Below are positions 8,810-17,662 of a DNA stretch of 64,000 nt, piece after piece. Under the pieces are notes generated by a model. That model saw nothing but the letters and a program-made list of their open reading frames with translations, did no database searches and was not told the origin of the DNA. The stretch is from NCBI RefSeq assembly GCF_000233715.2, contig NC_021184.1:2752001-2816000 (forward strand). Direction: 5' to 3'. The position numbers and the translations under genes were made by a program. The DNA comes from Desulfoscipio gibsoniae DSM 7213 (lineage in GTDB: Bacteria; Bacillota; Desulfotomaculia; Desulfotomaculales; Desulfallaceae). The stretch's first letter is position 1; each line of letters opens with the position of its first letter.

Positions 8810-9487
8810 TTGTCTAAAATCAATTTAATGATCGTAGACGGACATACAATGATTAGAAAAGGTTTGACTGCCATGCTCAGCACCTGCGAAGATATCCATA
8901 TTGTGGGCAGCTGCGAGGACAGCGAGGAAGCAAACAGGATGGCACGCAGGATAAACCCCAATGTTATACTGATGGATATGAAAATGGGAGATATTAACGG
9001 TATTGATACGGCAAAGCAGATAATCGAGGATCGTCCAGATATAAAAATAATTTTCCTTACAGTTTTTGAAAACATGGAATTCATGCGCCAGGCTCTGCAA
9101 GCCGGGGCGGACGGGTATATTTTAAGACATGTTTCCAGGGAAAAACTTATTGATTCCATTCGCAGGGTATCGTTAGGGGAAAAAATTATAGACCCCACAG
9201 TTATCAATACCATAGTCAATGATTATATTAAATTATCCCAGGTAGCCATTATACCCGAGAGCACTCAAAAACAAACTATAAAATTCACTTCCAGAGAAAA
9301 GGAAGTATATTCCCACCTGGCCAAAGGTTTAACCAATAAAGAAATATCTACAGCAACCAATCTATCCGTAAATACAATAAAAACACACCTGCGCAATATT
9401 TTTCGCAAATTACATGTTAAAAACCGCTCCCAGGCGATTAACCAGGGGAAAAAATATTTTAATTCCGTTCATTATAATTACAATTAA
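8810..9487 (+). CDS. NarL/LuxR-family response regulator with atypical receiver, 225 aa
   Basis: A two-domain transcription regulator. Residues 4-125 form a receiver domain with the phosphorylatable aspartate D56 (LMDMKMG) and T84. Residues 155-215 form a LuxR-type helix-turn-helix (FTSREKEVYSHLAKG, then NKEISTATNLSVNTIKTHL). Two conserved receiver positions are changed: the acidic pair is D10-G11 and the invariant lysine is R106. Such changes often mark poorly phosphorylated or phosphorylation-independent receivers. It has a TTG start with AGGAGG 9 nt upstream. No histidine kinase is adjacent, so it is an orphan in this window. It is divergent from the acyl-CoA genes and could regulate them, but that is only positional inference. 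Confidence 0.88.
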   Translation: MSKINLMIVDGHTMIRKGLTAMLSTCEDIHIVGSCEDSEEANRMARRINPNVILMDMKMGDINGIDTAKQIIEDRPDIKIIFLTVFENMEFMRQALQAGADGYILRHVSREKLIDSIRRVSLGEKIIDPTVINTIVNDYIKLSQVAIIPESTQKQTIKFTSREKEVYSHLAKGLTNKEISTATNLSVNTIKTHLRNIFRKLHVKNRSQAINQGKKYFNSVHYNYN

Positions 9488-9546
9488 TAATCTGCATTAA
9501 CAATCATAGTGAACTCCTTTAAATAATCACACTGGCCATATCATTA

Positions 9547-9555
9547 TGTTATACT
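9547..9555 (+). promoter_or_regulatory. Extended -10 promoter candidate for prfC
   Basis: TGTTATACT (TGn plus a -10 hexamer TATACT at 9550-9555), 59 bp before the prfC ATG. No good -35 is present, as is usual for extended -10 promoters. Confidence 0.35.
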
Positions 9556-9613
9556 AAAGGATAATTAACTTCACATTGAAGTTTTACATGCCAAGACAAT
9601 ATTGGAGGAACTT

Positions 9614-11221
9614 ATGAGCCAGCATGCCTTAAAGACAAGTACCAGTGAACTGGAATCTGAAGTTTCCCGGCGACGTACTTTTGCTATTATCTCTCACCCG
9701 GATGCCGGGAAAACCACCCTGACTGAAAAATTATTACTTTATGCAGGCGCCGTTGACCTGGCAGGCGCGGTGCGGGCCCGCAAGAACCAGCAACACGCCA
9801 CCGCTGACTGGATGGAACTGGAGCAGCAAAGGGGCATTTCCATTACCACCGCTGCCCTGCAATTCGATTGCCGGGGATACCGGATCAATCTTTTAGATAC
9901 CCCGGGTCACCAGGATTTCAGCGAAGATACTTATAGAACGCTAATGGTTACGGACAGTGCAGTGATGGTACTGGATAGCGCCAAAGGCATAGAACCCCAA
10001 ACCCATAAATTATTCCAGGTTTGCCGGCTGCGGCGCACCCCCATTCTCACTTTCATAAATAAACTGGATCGCCCGGGGCGTGACCCTTTAAGCCTGTTAG
10101 ATCAAATCGAACAAGAATTGAGAATCGGACCTGTACCTATGAATTGGCCTATTGGCAATGGGCCGACATTTAAAGGAGTATACGACATTTCCAAACAACA
10201 AGTACTGCTGTTTGGACGGACCAATCACGGACAGCACCGGGCTCCCGTGCAGGTACATGACCTATACGACTCGGTACTGATAGATTTGCTGGGCCATGCT
10301 GAACATAAACAATTAGTGGAAGAAATAGAGCTTCTGGATGCAGCAGGTGCTTCCTTCAATTTGGAACAGTTCCTGGCGGGTAATATAACCCCGGTATTTT
10401 TCGGCAGTGCCATCAACAATTTTGGTCTCGACCCTTTTCTTCAGGCGCTTCTTGATTTGGCACCAGCACCCGGCCCACGGGTGAGCAGTCGGGGCATGGT
10501 TGAGCCGACCCGCGAGGAATTTACCGGGCAGATTTTCAAAATCCAAGCTAACATGGACCCCCAGCACCGGGATCGGGTTGCCTTTATGAGGGTATATTCC
10601 GGACGCTTTGAAAAAGATATGCAGCTGTATCACTCCCGCCTACAGAAGAAAGTGCGCATGACCAGAGCTTACCGTTTCTTTGCCCGGGAGCGGGAAATAG
10701 TGGAAGAGGCATTTCCAGGCGATGTGGTAGGCTTAGCCAACCCGGGACTTTTTAACATCGGTGACACTTTATGTTCGGGGCAACTTATTAAATTTGATGA
10801 CATACCCCGTTTCGCACCTGAACACTTTTGCATTTTGCATAACCAGCAAATATCTAAATACAAGCAGTTCAACAAGGGCATTGAGCAATTGGTGGAAGAA
10901 GGCGCTATCCAGGTGCTTTTCTTTACGGACAGTTTACGCAAGGAACCTGTGCTCGCAGCTGTTGGAGAACTGCAATTCGACGTGGTAGTGGCGCGGCTTG
11001 ATTCGGAATACGGTGTAGCAACATCTATAGAAAGACTACCTTTCACATGCGCCCGCTGGGCTCTATGCAGCCCGGAAAAACAAGCCGGCATTGTCTGGCC
11101 CAGCCGAAGCAAACTTGCCCGCGACCGGGAAGGACGGTTAGTAGCACTGTTCTCCTCAGACTGGGAGGTAAACTTCTGTTTGGAGAAAAACCCCGGCTTG
11201 ACATTACAGGAATTGGGCTAA
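9614..11221 (+). CDS. prfC: Peptide chain release factor 3, 535 aa
   Basis: Translational GTPase that recycles RF1/RF2 from the ribosome after peptide release. GTPase motifs are SHPDAGKTTLTE (G1), DTPGHQDF (G3) and NKLD (G4), followed by the RF3-specific middle domain and C-terminal region. The usual RF3 length is about 525-535 aa. The ATG at 9614 has GGAGG 5 nt upstream; an in-frame TTG at 9602 would overlap the ribosome site. The gene stands alone and converges with the ComM gene, about 45 bp away and with no obvious strong terminator. RF3 is present in only some Firmicutes, so the gene is a useful lineage marker. Confidence 0.95.
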   Translation: MSQHALKTSTSELESEVSRRRTFAIISHPDAGKTTLTEKLLLYAGAVDLAGAVRARKNQQHATADWMELEQQRGISITTAALQFDCRGYRINLLDTPGHQDFSEDTYRTLMVTDSAVMVLDSAKGIEPQTHKLFQVCRLRRTPILTFINKLDRPGRDPLSLLDQIEQELRIGPVPMNWPIGNGPTFKGVYDISKQQVLLFGRTNHGQHRAPVQVHDLYDSVLIDLLGHAEHKQLVEEIELLDAAGASFNLEQFLAGNITPVFFGSAINNFGLDPFLQALLDLAPAPGPRVSSRGMVEPTREEFTGQIFKIQANMDPQHRDRVAFMRVYSGRFEKDMQLYHSRLQKKVRMTRAYRFFAREREIVEEAFPGDVVGLANPGLFNIGDTLCSGQLIKFDDIPRFAPEHFCILHNQQISKYKQFNKGIEQLVEEGAIQVLFFTDSLRKEPVLAAVGELQFDVVVARLDSEYGVATSIERLPFTCARWALCSPEKQAGIVWPSRSKLARDREGRLVALFSSDWEVNFCLEKNPGLTLQELG

Positions 11222-11267
11222 TTAGCATGGGAAAAGCCGTGGAATATGCAAACACCACGCATAGCTC

Positions 11268-12809
11268 TCAACGATACCAGCACCGTGTCTCCCTGTATTT
11301 CATTTCCATTCCCCTGTACTGAATGGCTTCAGCCACATGCTCGATCTGTATTTGTGCACAGCCTGCCAAATCGGCCAGGGTGCGTGCAACTTTGATAATT
11401 TTATTATGGGCCCGGGCGCTTAATTTTAGACGATTAAAGGCAGCACGTAATAATTCCATGGATTCCTTGTTCAGCAGGCAGTGTTTTTTTAATTGAGCCG
11501 GCGACATATCGGCGTTGCACATTTCTTTGCCAAAACGGGCTGTCTGCATTTCCCTGGCCATCTGCACCCTTTGGCGAATGATTTCCGAACTTTCACCCGG
11601 TGGACTGTTTTCCAAGTCGTTAAAAGTGATACAGGGTACATCTATCTGGATATCAAAGCGGTCCAGCAATGGCCCGGAGAGGCGGTTTAAATATCGCTGC
11701 ACTTGCAGTGGCGTGCACGAGCACTCCTTCTCTGCATCGCCTAAAAAGCCGCAGGGGCAGGGATTCATAGCCGCAATGAGCATAATTTTGGCAGGATAGG
11801 TAACCGAGGAATGAACCCGAGAAATGGTAACCACACCGTCCTCCAAGGGCTGGCGCAATGCTTCAAGGACATCCCTCTTAAATTCGGCAACCTCGTCGAG
11901 AAAAAGGACACCCAGGTGGGCCAGGCTGATTTCACCCGGTCGGGGGTATTTACCACCCCCGACCAGCGCCGACATTGATGTATTATGATGCGGTGAACGA
12001 AAAGGTCGTTCCGTAATCAAAGGTTGATTGGATTGTAGTAATCCTGCCAGGCTGTACAGATTGGTTATTTCCAGTGCTTCATCCAGTGACAAACCAGGTA
12101 ATATACCGGGTAACCGGCGGGCCAGCATGGTTTTTCCCGAACCCGGGGCACCAAGCATTAGAATGTTATGTCCACCAGCGGCCGCCACCTCCAGTCCGCG
12201 CTTAACGGCCAACTGTCCGCGTACCTCGGACATATCCCCTGTAATACTACGACTTGTCCAAAATTTGTGGGCATCAACCATATGGGGATTTATGATATCT
12301 TCACCTTTTAAGTGGCGGATTAAATGGACCAGGTTGGCAGCGGGGTAAACTTTAATGCCCTGGATCAGGGCAGCCTCATCGGCATTTTCAGCAGGCACAA
12401 CAACTTGATCGTAACCATCACAGGGCAGCAGCGAGACCCGGGGTAAAATACCGTTTAAACCACGAATTGAACCGTCTAAAGAAAGTTCACCTAAAAACAT
12501 ATAGTCATTTACCAAACCGGGGGCAATTTGTTCCGTCGAGGATAGTATTCCCAGGGATATGGCCAGGTCATAGACCGGACCCTCCTTTTTGAGATCCGCC
12601 GGTGCCAGGTTAACTGTGATGCGTTTGGCAGGAAATTCAAATCCGGCGTTTTTTATTGCAGCGCGTACCCGGTCCTTAGCTTCCCGCACCGCGGCATCCG
12701 GTAACCCCACAATATCAAACCCAGGTAAACCCCTTGATACATCCACTTCCACCCGGACGATATAACCTTCAAGGCCGTTTAAGGCTAAGCTTCTGACAAT
12801 GGTTAGCAT
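11268..12809 (-). CDS. comM: YifB/ComM family Mg chelatase-like AAA+ ATPase, 513 aa
   Basis: An AAA+ protein of the ComM family. Characterised Gram-negative members are hexameric helicases for branch migration during natural transformation; the role in Firmicutes is less clear. The N-terminal domain (about residues 1-175) resembles a Lon-like fold with the RVEVDVSRGLPGFDIVGLPD signature. The ATPase core has Walker A GAPGSGKTML near residue 220 and Walker B GVLFLDEVAEF. A cysteine cluster in MNPCPCGFLGDAEKECSCT is also family-typical. An ATG with GGAGG 9 nt upstream gives a full-length protein. In related genomes it lies near rnhB, yraN and dprA; here yraN is 1.8 kb away. Confidence 0.92.
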   Translation of the reverse strand: MLTIVRSLALNGLEGYIVRVEVDVSRGLPGFDIVGLPDAAVREAKDRVRAAIKNAGFEFPAKRITVNLAPADLKKEGPVYDLAISLGILSSTEQIAPGLVNDYMFLGELSLDGSIRGLNGILPRVSLLPCDGYDQVVVPAENADEAALIQGIKVYPAANLVHLIRHLKGEDIINPHMVDAHKFWTSRSITGDMSEVRGQLAVKRGLEVAAAGGHNILMLGAPGSGKTMLARRLPGILPGLSLDEALEITNLYSLAGLLQSNQPLITERPFRSPHHNTSMSALVGGGKYPRPGEISLAHLGVLFLDEVAEFKRDVLEALRQPLEDGVVTISRVHSSVTYPAKIMLIAAMNPCPCGFLGDAEKECSCTPLQVQRYLNRLSGPLLDRFDIQIDVPCITFNDLENSPPGESSEIIRQRVQMAREMQTARFGKEMCNADMSPAQLKKHCLLNKESMELLRAAFNRLKLSARAHNKIIKVARTLADLAGCAQIQIEHVAEAIQYRGMEMKYRETRCWYR

Positions 12810-13160
12810 AGTAATATACCTCCGCCTTTTTTTTCGTCATAACCATTGCCAATCCCTGCTATTTCAGGTTTTTTTCGTGAACAGTAGCTAAAAAAAATTA
12901 CCTGTAAGGAAGTTTTTTTGCAGATTGTGCAAACCTATACCTATTGTCGATTAACATAATTGGTTTTAAAGTGAAATACTGACTGACAAAGTTGACGGTA
13001 GTAATATAAAATAATGTTGACGTAATATATTAAATTGTTTATTCCATTAAGATTGCCTTGCTGTAATTAGAATTGACAATTGCCAATTAATCATACCGAA
13101 GAAAGTAGTGTACTTTTTGTGATAACCTTTTTATTATAAATTAACAGAGGTGATGCAAGG
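12810..13160. other. Intergenic region between comM and acyP
   Basis: 351 bp of AT-rich divergent spacer. It has one recognisable plus-strand promoter candidate (12983-13010) and nothing else I can name. Confidence 0.5.
12983..13010 (+). promoter_or_regulatory. Sigma-A-like promoter candidate upstream of acyP
   Basis: CTGACA (12983-12988), a 16-bp spacer and TATAAA (13005-13010), each one mismatch from consensus. It would give a leader of about 145 nt before acyP. Confidence 0.4.
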
Positions 13161-13442
13161 ATGGCTATAAAACATGTTTTTATTTCCGGCCGGGTGCAGG
13201 GAGTCTACTATAGGGATTATACTAGGCGTGAAGCGGAAAAACTGGGTGTTAAGGGATGGGTACGCAACTTGCCCGACGGAAGGGTGGAGGCAATTTTTGA
13301 AGGACCTGACGAGGCGGTGGAAAGGATGATTACCTGGTGTCACCAGGGATCACCACGTGCCGAGGTAATCAGAGTGGAAGTAGCGGAGGCAAGCAACCTA
13401 GAATTAAAGGAAAACTATATTGACTTTAAAATAACCGGGTAA
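13161..13442 (+). CDS. acyP: Acylphosphatase, 93 aa
   Basis: A small enzyme hydrolysing carboxyl-phosphate bonds such as acetyl phosphate and carbamoyl phosphate. The diagnostic [16 protein letters not shown] motif near residue 11 carries the phosphate-binding loop and catalytic arginine, and [17 protein letters not shown] carries the catalytic asparagine. A length of 93 aa is normal for the family. Its RNLPDG variant differs slightly from the common RNTPDG. GAGGTGA upstream serves as ribosome site. It is not obviously in an operon; the next plus-strand gene starts 118 bp later. Confidence 0.95.
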   Translation: MAIKHVFISGRVQGVYYRDYTRREAEKLGVKGWVRNLPDGRVEAIFEGPDEAVERMITWCHQGSPRAEVIRVEVAEASNLELKENYIDFKITG

Positions 13443-13559
13443 TTTTTGCATATAGGGATTGACATGCTAGCGCCACCCTGGAAATTCATGCCGCATGGGC
13501 AGCACCAGTCAAAATATAAAACATAAGCGGCACAGTCTATTTATTATGAGGTGATATCA

Positions 13560-13958
13560 ATGAATAACCATCCATTGTTACTGGTACAGAGGCAATCTGA
13601 ACCAATAAGCAATACCGGCGAAGAGGAAATTATCGCCATTGCCGTATACGGGAATGGCGTTGATGTACCCATATCAGTGTCAACTCAGCGAGTATTCGCC
13701 GGAGAAAAACCATTTCGTTTTCCAACCGAAATAACCAAAGGGGCAACCAAGACCAGAATTGTTTACCGTTACACTGTAGCGCAATGGCACGAATTACTTG
13801 AAACCACCACTCTGTCATCATCGGCCGAATCTTTAAAACAGCTCATGATTCCTATGTTATTACATATGAAACAAAGTTTCCCTGATGTATTCGAGGACAT
13901 TGCTTTTGACTGCGAAAATAGCGCTGATCAATATGCAGAATTAATCATCATGGATTAG
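13560..13958 (+). CDS. Conserved-looking hypothetical protein, 132 aa
   Basis: Not recognised. The protein (MNNHPLLLVQRQSEPISNTG...) is acidic and soluble, with no signal peptide, membrane span or cysteine motif. It seems to have a beta-rich N-terminal half (EEIIAIAVYGNGVDVPISV) and helical stretches around residues 80-110 (SAESLKQLMIPMLLHMKQ). The ATG at 13560 has a strong GAGGTGAT ribosome site 4-8 nt upstream; a GTG at 13551 lies inside that site. The ribosome site and uninterrupted frame make a real gene likely. No function is proposed. Confidence 0.7.
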   Translation: MNNHPLLLVQRQSEPISNTGEEEIIAIAVYGNGVDVPISVSTQRVFAGEKPFRFPTEITKGATKTRIVYRYTVAQWHELLETTTLSSSAESLKQLMIPMLLHMKQSFPDVFEDIAFDCENSADQYAELIIMD

Positions 13959-14130
13959 CTTTATAACAGCACTTTACACCCCCGGTTAATGTCACGTTTT
14001 ATGTTGTCACACGGTAGCACCGGTTGTTGGTACCCGCTGAGCCTGAAAATCAGAGCGTCTTTGGGGACAGCTCTTTTTGCGACGGAGCAGGTTAAAAACA
14101 AATTAAAGGAGTGGCACAAAAAGACTTGCA
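13959..14130 (+). ncRNA. Possible structured RNA upstream of a strong terminator
   Basis: About 170 bp follow the 132-aa gene before a 12-bp terminator hairpin. The stretch contains several short self-complementary segments, for example CGCTGA (about 14036) with TCAGAGCG (about 14051), and GAGC with GCTC. It reads through a 77-codon open frame (13989-14222) that has no ribosome site and crosses the terminator. It may be a long 3' UTR or a small RNA. No known RNA family was recognised. Confidence 0.25.
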
Positions 14131-14171
14131 AAAAAGCAGCTGAAAGCCTATTTAAGGCGCAGCTGCTTTTT
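14131..14171. terminator. Strong bidirectional terminator
   Basis: A perfect 12-bp stem (14131-14142 and 14160-14171; AAAAAGCAGCTG and its complement) with T-runs on both strands. It lies between the plus-strand 132-aa gene and the minus-strand small Cys-rich gene. Confidence 0.85.
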
Positions 14172-14230
14172 AATTTAAATTTCACAAATATTGCAAATAT
14201 TAAAATCCACTATGTTTATTAAAAAACTAA

Positions 14231-14359
14231 TTAAAAGCTTAATTCAATACAGCCCTTTTGGGTATATTTTTTTAATCCGACACAGCTCTTTCCCCAGTAA
14301 AAACTGCACAATCGGCATTCCAGGCATATTTGTTCATGATTTTGGGTTTGCGTTGCCAT
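14231..14359 (-). CDS. Small cysteine-rich protein, 42 aa
   Basis: A short frame encoding MATQTQNHEQICLECRLCSF and a further 22 residues. It contains five cysteines: C12, C15 and C18 in a CxxCxxC run, then C26 and C37. Such spacing suggests metal binding or a small iron-sulfur or zinc knuckle. A GGGGGG-rich ribosome site lies about 7 nt before the ATG, and a strong terminator lies 60 bp downstream, so the small unit has the parts of a real gene. No similarity to a named family is claimed. It lies between the 132-aa hypothetical and yraN, on the same strand as yraN. Confidence 0.55.
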   Translation of the reverse strand: MATQTQNHEQICLECRLCSFYWGKSCVGLKKYTQKGCIELSF

Positions 14360-14573
14360 AATAAAACCCCCCTACTTTTATTGATACCATTTTAGTACCA
14401 AAACAGGCAACGCTCAACAATCAGTCCATGAACCGGCAAAAAATTATGTTTAATGGGTGCAAACAGGGGTTAACATGCTTAGACTACCCTTTATTAGCCA
14501 GCCGGGACGGTAATTTTAACGGCGGTAAGTTGGATAAGTTGTTACTGATGGGATACACATAGTGTCAAAGGCG

Positions 14574-14927
14574 CTAAAATGCATTTTCAATATGAGTTAT
14601 AGTTGTTTCCCCGGCACAATAAAGGGCTACCACATCAAAACGCACGTCTAAATTTTTATAAGGCCTCAATGCCAAATATACCTGGGCCAGGCGCCGTAGT
14701 TTTTTTATTTTAGCAGCTGTAATACTTTCCTGGGGCAAGCCGCACGATGCGCTGCTTCTGGTGCGCACCTCCACAAAAACAAGATAATTACCCTCCCGGG
14801 CAATAATATCAATCTCACCCAGACGGCACTTGAAATTACGCTCAATAATTTGCAACCCTTTTCTTTTCAGGTATTCAGCAGCAATGTTTTCTCCTCGAAT
14901 GCCCAGCCGGCGTCTTAACATAGTCAC
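14574..14927 (-). CDS. YraN family (UPF0102) endonuclease-like protein, 117 aa
   Basis: A small restriction-endonuclease-fold protein of unknown cellular role. The family pattern is intact: RRLGIRGENIAAEYL at the start, then NFKCRLGEIDIIAREG with the acidic active-site Asp, and LVFVEVRTRSS, the E-x-R/K part of the nuclease motif. The length of 117 aa is standard. It starts 10 bp after the upstream C_GCAxxG_C_C gene ends, so the two may be co-transcribed. In many Firmicutes this gene sits beside rnhB and comM; here the nuo operon lies between it and rnhB. Confidence 0.9.
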   Translation of the reverse strand: MTMLRRRLGIRGENIAAEYLKRKGLQIIERNFKCRLGEIDIIAREGNYLVFVEVRTRSSASCGLPQESITAAKIKKLRRLAQVYLALRPYKNLDVRFDVVALYCAGETTITHIENAF

Positions 14928-14936
14928 GCTAATTAC

Positions 14937-15389
14937 CTACTTTCCCCGGGGCAGCAAATCCTTGTCAATTAAATATTCGGTTAGCAGCTTGGCGGTATTG
15001 CCTGTAATTTTCAAGCAATTGACCATATGCTCACGACTGTCAATTTCATGAGGATTTAACACCCGGCAGCAGGTAGCACCGTACTTTTGCTCAAACCGGT
15101 CATGCAATTCCCTGGAAAGCCGGTAACAAACGTCCCTGTCCTGCATATCGGTACCAGTACGCCCTTTAAGCAAACTAAGTACAGCCGCCGATGCAGCAAG
15201 AGCCCCGCACATGCAACCGGCATGCCCCAGTCCGCCCCCAAAGGCAGTAAACATTTTAACTAAACCAGGGTCTACTTCCGGTGCCACCAATTCCCGAAAA
15301 GCCAGAAAAATTGATTCAGCGCAGTTATGTCCGTCTTTAAAATTTTGCCCGGCCTTGTTTCTCATTTGAATTGCTAAATCTTTATCCAT
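14937..15389 (-). CDS. C_GCAxxG_C_C family redox-associated protein, 150 aa
   Basis: A member of the small family named for its cysteine pattern. The motif parts seen are NCAES near residue 23, GGGLGHAGCMCGAL near residues 51-64, and GATCCRVLN near residue 105, with another Cys in MVNCLK. Family members are often found near redox and electron-transfer genes and are thought to bind an iron-sulfur cluster or act in thiol redox, but the biochemical role is not established. No membrane segment is seen. GGAGTG serves as ribosome site. It is followed after 10 bp by yraN. Confidence 0.88.
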   Translation of the reverse strand: MDKDLAIQMRNKAGQNFKDGHNCAESIFLAFRELVAPEVDPGLVKMFTAFGGGLGHAGCMCGALAASAAVLSLLKGRTGTDMQDRDVCYRLSRELHDRFEQKYGATCCRVLNPHEIDSREHMVNCLKITGNTAKLLTEYLIDKDLLPRGK

Positions 15390-15517
15390 GCTTTCACACT
15401 CCTTAATAAGATTTTTTATACATGCTATTAAATCAGAGTATATAACAGTATTTAAGTAAATTTACCCCTCCCTTGGCTTAGTTATAGGAAGGGGTATTAA
15501 TTTTACGCTATTCATAT

Positions 15518-16714
15518 TTACCTTTTAACCCTGAGCTTTTTAATGGCCGCATTCAGGCCGTCTAAAGTAAGTTCAAACATAGGAAATATTTCAGAAACTA
15601 AACCGATGGTGTATCTCCCCTCGACCCTGCCCCAATACTGCTTGGGAATGGGGTTAAGCCACACACAATGTTCAAAGTGGCTTGCCAATCTTTGCATCCA
15701 TACCTGGCCGGGTTCCTCGTTTTCCGCCCACCAATCCAGCGCTCCGTAGGGCATAAGTAGTTCCCCGGCCCCCATGCTGGCATCCCCTACCATGATAAGC
15801 CGGTAATCTGAATCATACTGGCGCAAAAAATCATAAGTGCTTACTGAATTGCGCTTCATACAAAAGGGATCGTTAAAAATAACTTCATAAATACAGTTAT
15901 GATAGTAATAAAACTGCAAATCACGAAAATGCGTGGACTTGTTGGCTGCATTGAATAACTGGCTACAGAGCCTCTGGTAAGGGTTCATTGAACCACCGGA
16001 ATCCATAAGGATAAGTAGTTTAATTCTATTCTTGCGCTCCCTGGCCCATACCAACTCCAGCATTCCGGCTTTACGTCCGGTGGCATCCACTGTGGCATCC
16101 AAATCAAGCACATTTCGCTCACCTTCTACTGCCGTACTCAGCAAGCGTAATTTGCGCAGGGCCAGCTCAAACTGCCGGGTAGTTAATGTTTCATCCGACC
16201 GGAAATCCCGGTAGGCACGCTCGGCAGCCACCTTGACCGCTGAACGGTTTACCGATTGCCCCCCAATGCGCACACCGGCCGGGTTGTAACCGGAATGACC
16301 GAATGGCGAGGTGCCTCCCGTGCCTATCCATTTGCCCCCGCCATGATGCTGCTCCGTCTGCTCCTTCAAGCGTTCAGCCAGTTTTCTTTTTAATTCCTCC
16401 AGGCTCCAGTCTAAATTCGGCTTTTTATCCGCCTGATCAACCAACCGCGGCGGCAACGCGTTTTCCAGCCATTTAAGCACCTCTGCAGTTATTTCCGGTG
16501 GTGTTTCAATACCCTCAAAGCATTGCAGAAAAGCACGGTCAAAGGCGTCGTACTGTGTTTCGCTTTTTATCAACACCGAGCGGGCTAAATAGTAAAAGTT
16601 AATTAAACTGCTATTGGCTAATCCACGCTGCAGCGCCTCCATCAATGTTAACCACTCTGTAAGAGCAACGTTAACACCTTCCCGACGCAAGCCATAAAAC
16701 AGGCTGGTAAACAT
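15518..16714 (-). CDS. VWA (CoxE-like) domain protein, 398 aa
   Basis: A von Willebrand factor A-type protein that works with the MoxR ATPase encoded just upstream. The VWA domain lies in the C-terminal half and has the metal site region KLLILMDSGGSM. This reads D-S-G-G-S rather than the canonical D-x-S-x-S, a variant that may alter metal binding. The start at 16714 (MFTSLFYGLRREGV) has GGAG 9 nt upstream; the longer frame to 16858 would overlap the MoxR gene by 140 bp and is not needed. The MoxR gene ends at 16719, so the two genes are tightly coupled. Pairs like this act as chaperones for metallo-enzyme maturation or complex assembly; the client is unknown. Confidence 0.85.
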   Translation of the reverse strand: MFTSLFYGLRREGVNVALTEWLTLMEALQRGLANSSLINFYYLARSVLIKSETQYDAFDRAFLQCFEGIETPPEITAEVLKWLENALPPRLVDQADKKPNLDWSLEELKRKLAERLKEQTEQHHGGGKWIGTGGTSPFGHSGYNPAGVRIGGQSVNRSAVKVAAERAYRDFRSDETLTTRQFELALRKLRLLSTAVEGERNVLDLDATVDATGRKAGMLELVWARERKNRIKLLILMDSGGSMNPYQRLCSQLFNAANKSTHFRDLQFYYYHNCIYEVIFNDPFCMKRNSVSTYDFLRQYDSDYRLIMVGDASMGAGELLMPYGALDWWAENEEPGQVWMQRLASHFEHCVWLNPIPKQYWGRVEGRYTIGLVSEIFPMFELTLDGLNAAIKKLRVKR

Positions 16715-16718
16715 TCTA

Positions 16719-17597
16719 TCAACTCCGCCAGTAACTGGTAATATTTTTCTTTCCTGCCGTTCGGGCGTCCCCGGCTTCACCACCGTGCTTGCGTTGCCAT
16801 AACGCCATGTCGTTATCCTTTTTAAGAAGCACCCCTGGAAGAGGTATCTCTTTTTCAATTATACGCGGGTCAATACCACCAACCGCCAGAGCCTGTACCC
16901 AGTCCAAAAGCTCGCTGGTGCTGGGTTTTTTCTGCAATCCAGGCAGGTTTCGGATGCTGTAAAAGGCGTTGACAGCGGCACGAACCAGCTCTTTTTGCAG
17001 ATTCGGGTAGTGTACATTAATAATTTGGCGCATCATTTCCTCATCCGGAAAGGCAATATAATGGAATATACACCTGCGCAGAAAAGCGTCCGGCAGTTCC
17101 TTCTCGGCATTGCTGGTAATGGCCACGATGGGTCGATGCCTGGCCGTAATTGTTTCGCCGGTCTCGGGAATATAAAAACTCATCTGATCCAATTCCCACA
17201 GCAAGTCATTGGGGAACTCTATGTCAGCTTTATCAATTTCATCAATCAGCAATACAACCCGCTCATCGGAAATAAATGCCTCGCCCAGCTTACCCAGTTT
17301 TATATACTGCTTGATATCGCGCACGTCACCTTCACCGAACTGGCTGTCGTATAAACGCTGCACTGTGTCGTACACATATAACCCATCCTGGGCCTTGGTG
17401 GTGGATTTGATGTTCCAGATCAGCAGTTGCATGTTTAAATTATCAGCAACGCTTAGTGCCAGCATAGTTTTACCGGTACCCGGTTCGCCCTTGATTAAAA
17501 GCGGGCGGTTAAGAGCCGCAGCTACATTGACAGCACTGATTAGTTCTTGTGATGCAATATACTTATCCGAACCTTGATATGCTGTGTTGTTATTCAT
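16719..17597 (-). CDS. MoxR-family AAA+ ATPase, 292 aa
   Basis: An AAA+ chaperone-type ATPase. Walker A is LLIKGEPGTGKTMLAL near residue 40, Walker B is RVVLLIDEIDKADIEF, and the arginine-finger region is near DAFLRRCIFHYIAFP. At 292 aa it is typical for MoxR. The start at 17597 has GGAGGG 4 nt upstream; an upstream in-frame ATG at 17678 lacks a ribosome site. The gene follows the nuo operon terminator and overlaps nothing. It pairs with the VWA gene; together they could assist assembly of a membrane or metal complex. Placement next to nuo suggests complex I maturation as a hypothesis only. Confidence 0.9.
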   Translation of the reverse strand: MNNNTAYQGSDKYIASQELISAVNVAAALNRPLLIKGEPGTGKTMLALSVADNLNMQLLIWNIKSTTKAQDGLYVYDTVQRLYDSQFGEGDVRDIKQYIKLGKLGEAFISDERVVLLIDEIDKADIEFPNDLLWELDQMSFYIPETGETITARHRPIVAITSNAEKELPDAFLRRCIFHYIAFPDEEMMRQIINVHYPNLQKELVRAAVNAFYSIRNLPGLQKKPSTSELLDWVQALAVGGIDPRIIEKEIPLPGVLLKKDNDMALWQRKHGGEAGDARTAGKKNITSYWRS

Positions 17598-17662
17598 AAT
17601 TCCCTCCATATTGGTTAAATGTAACATTATTATATCACGAATTATGAACTGGCTGCACAATA

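Noticed and set aside
13989-14222. 77-codon plus-strand frame
   Set aside because: Lacks a ribosome site and crosses a strong terminator.
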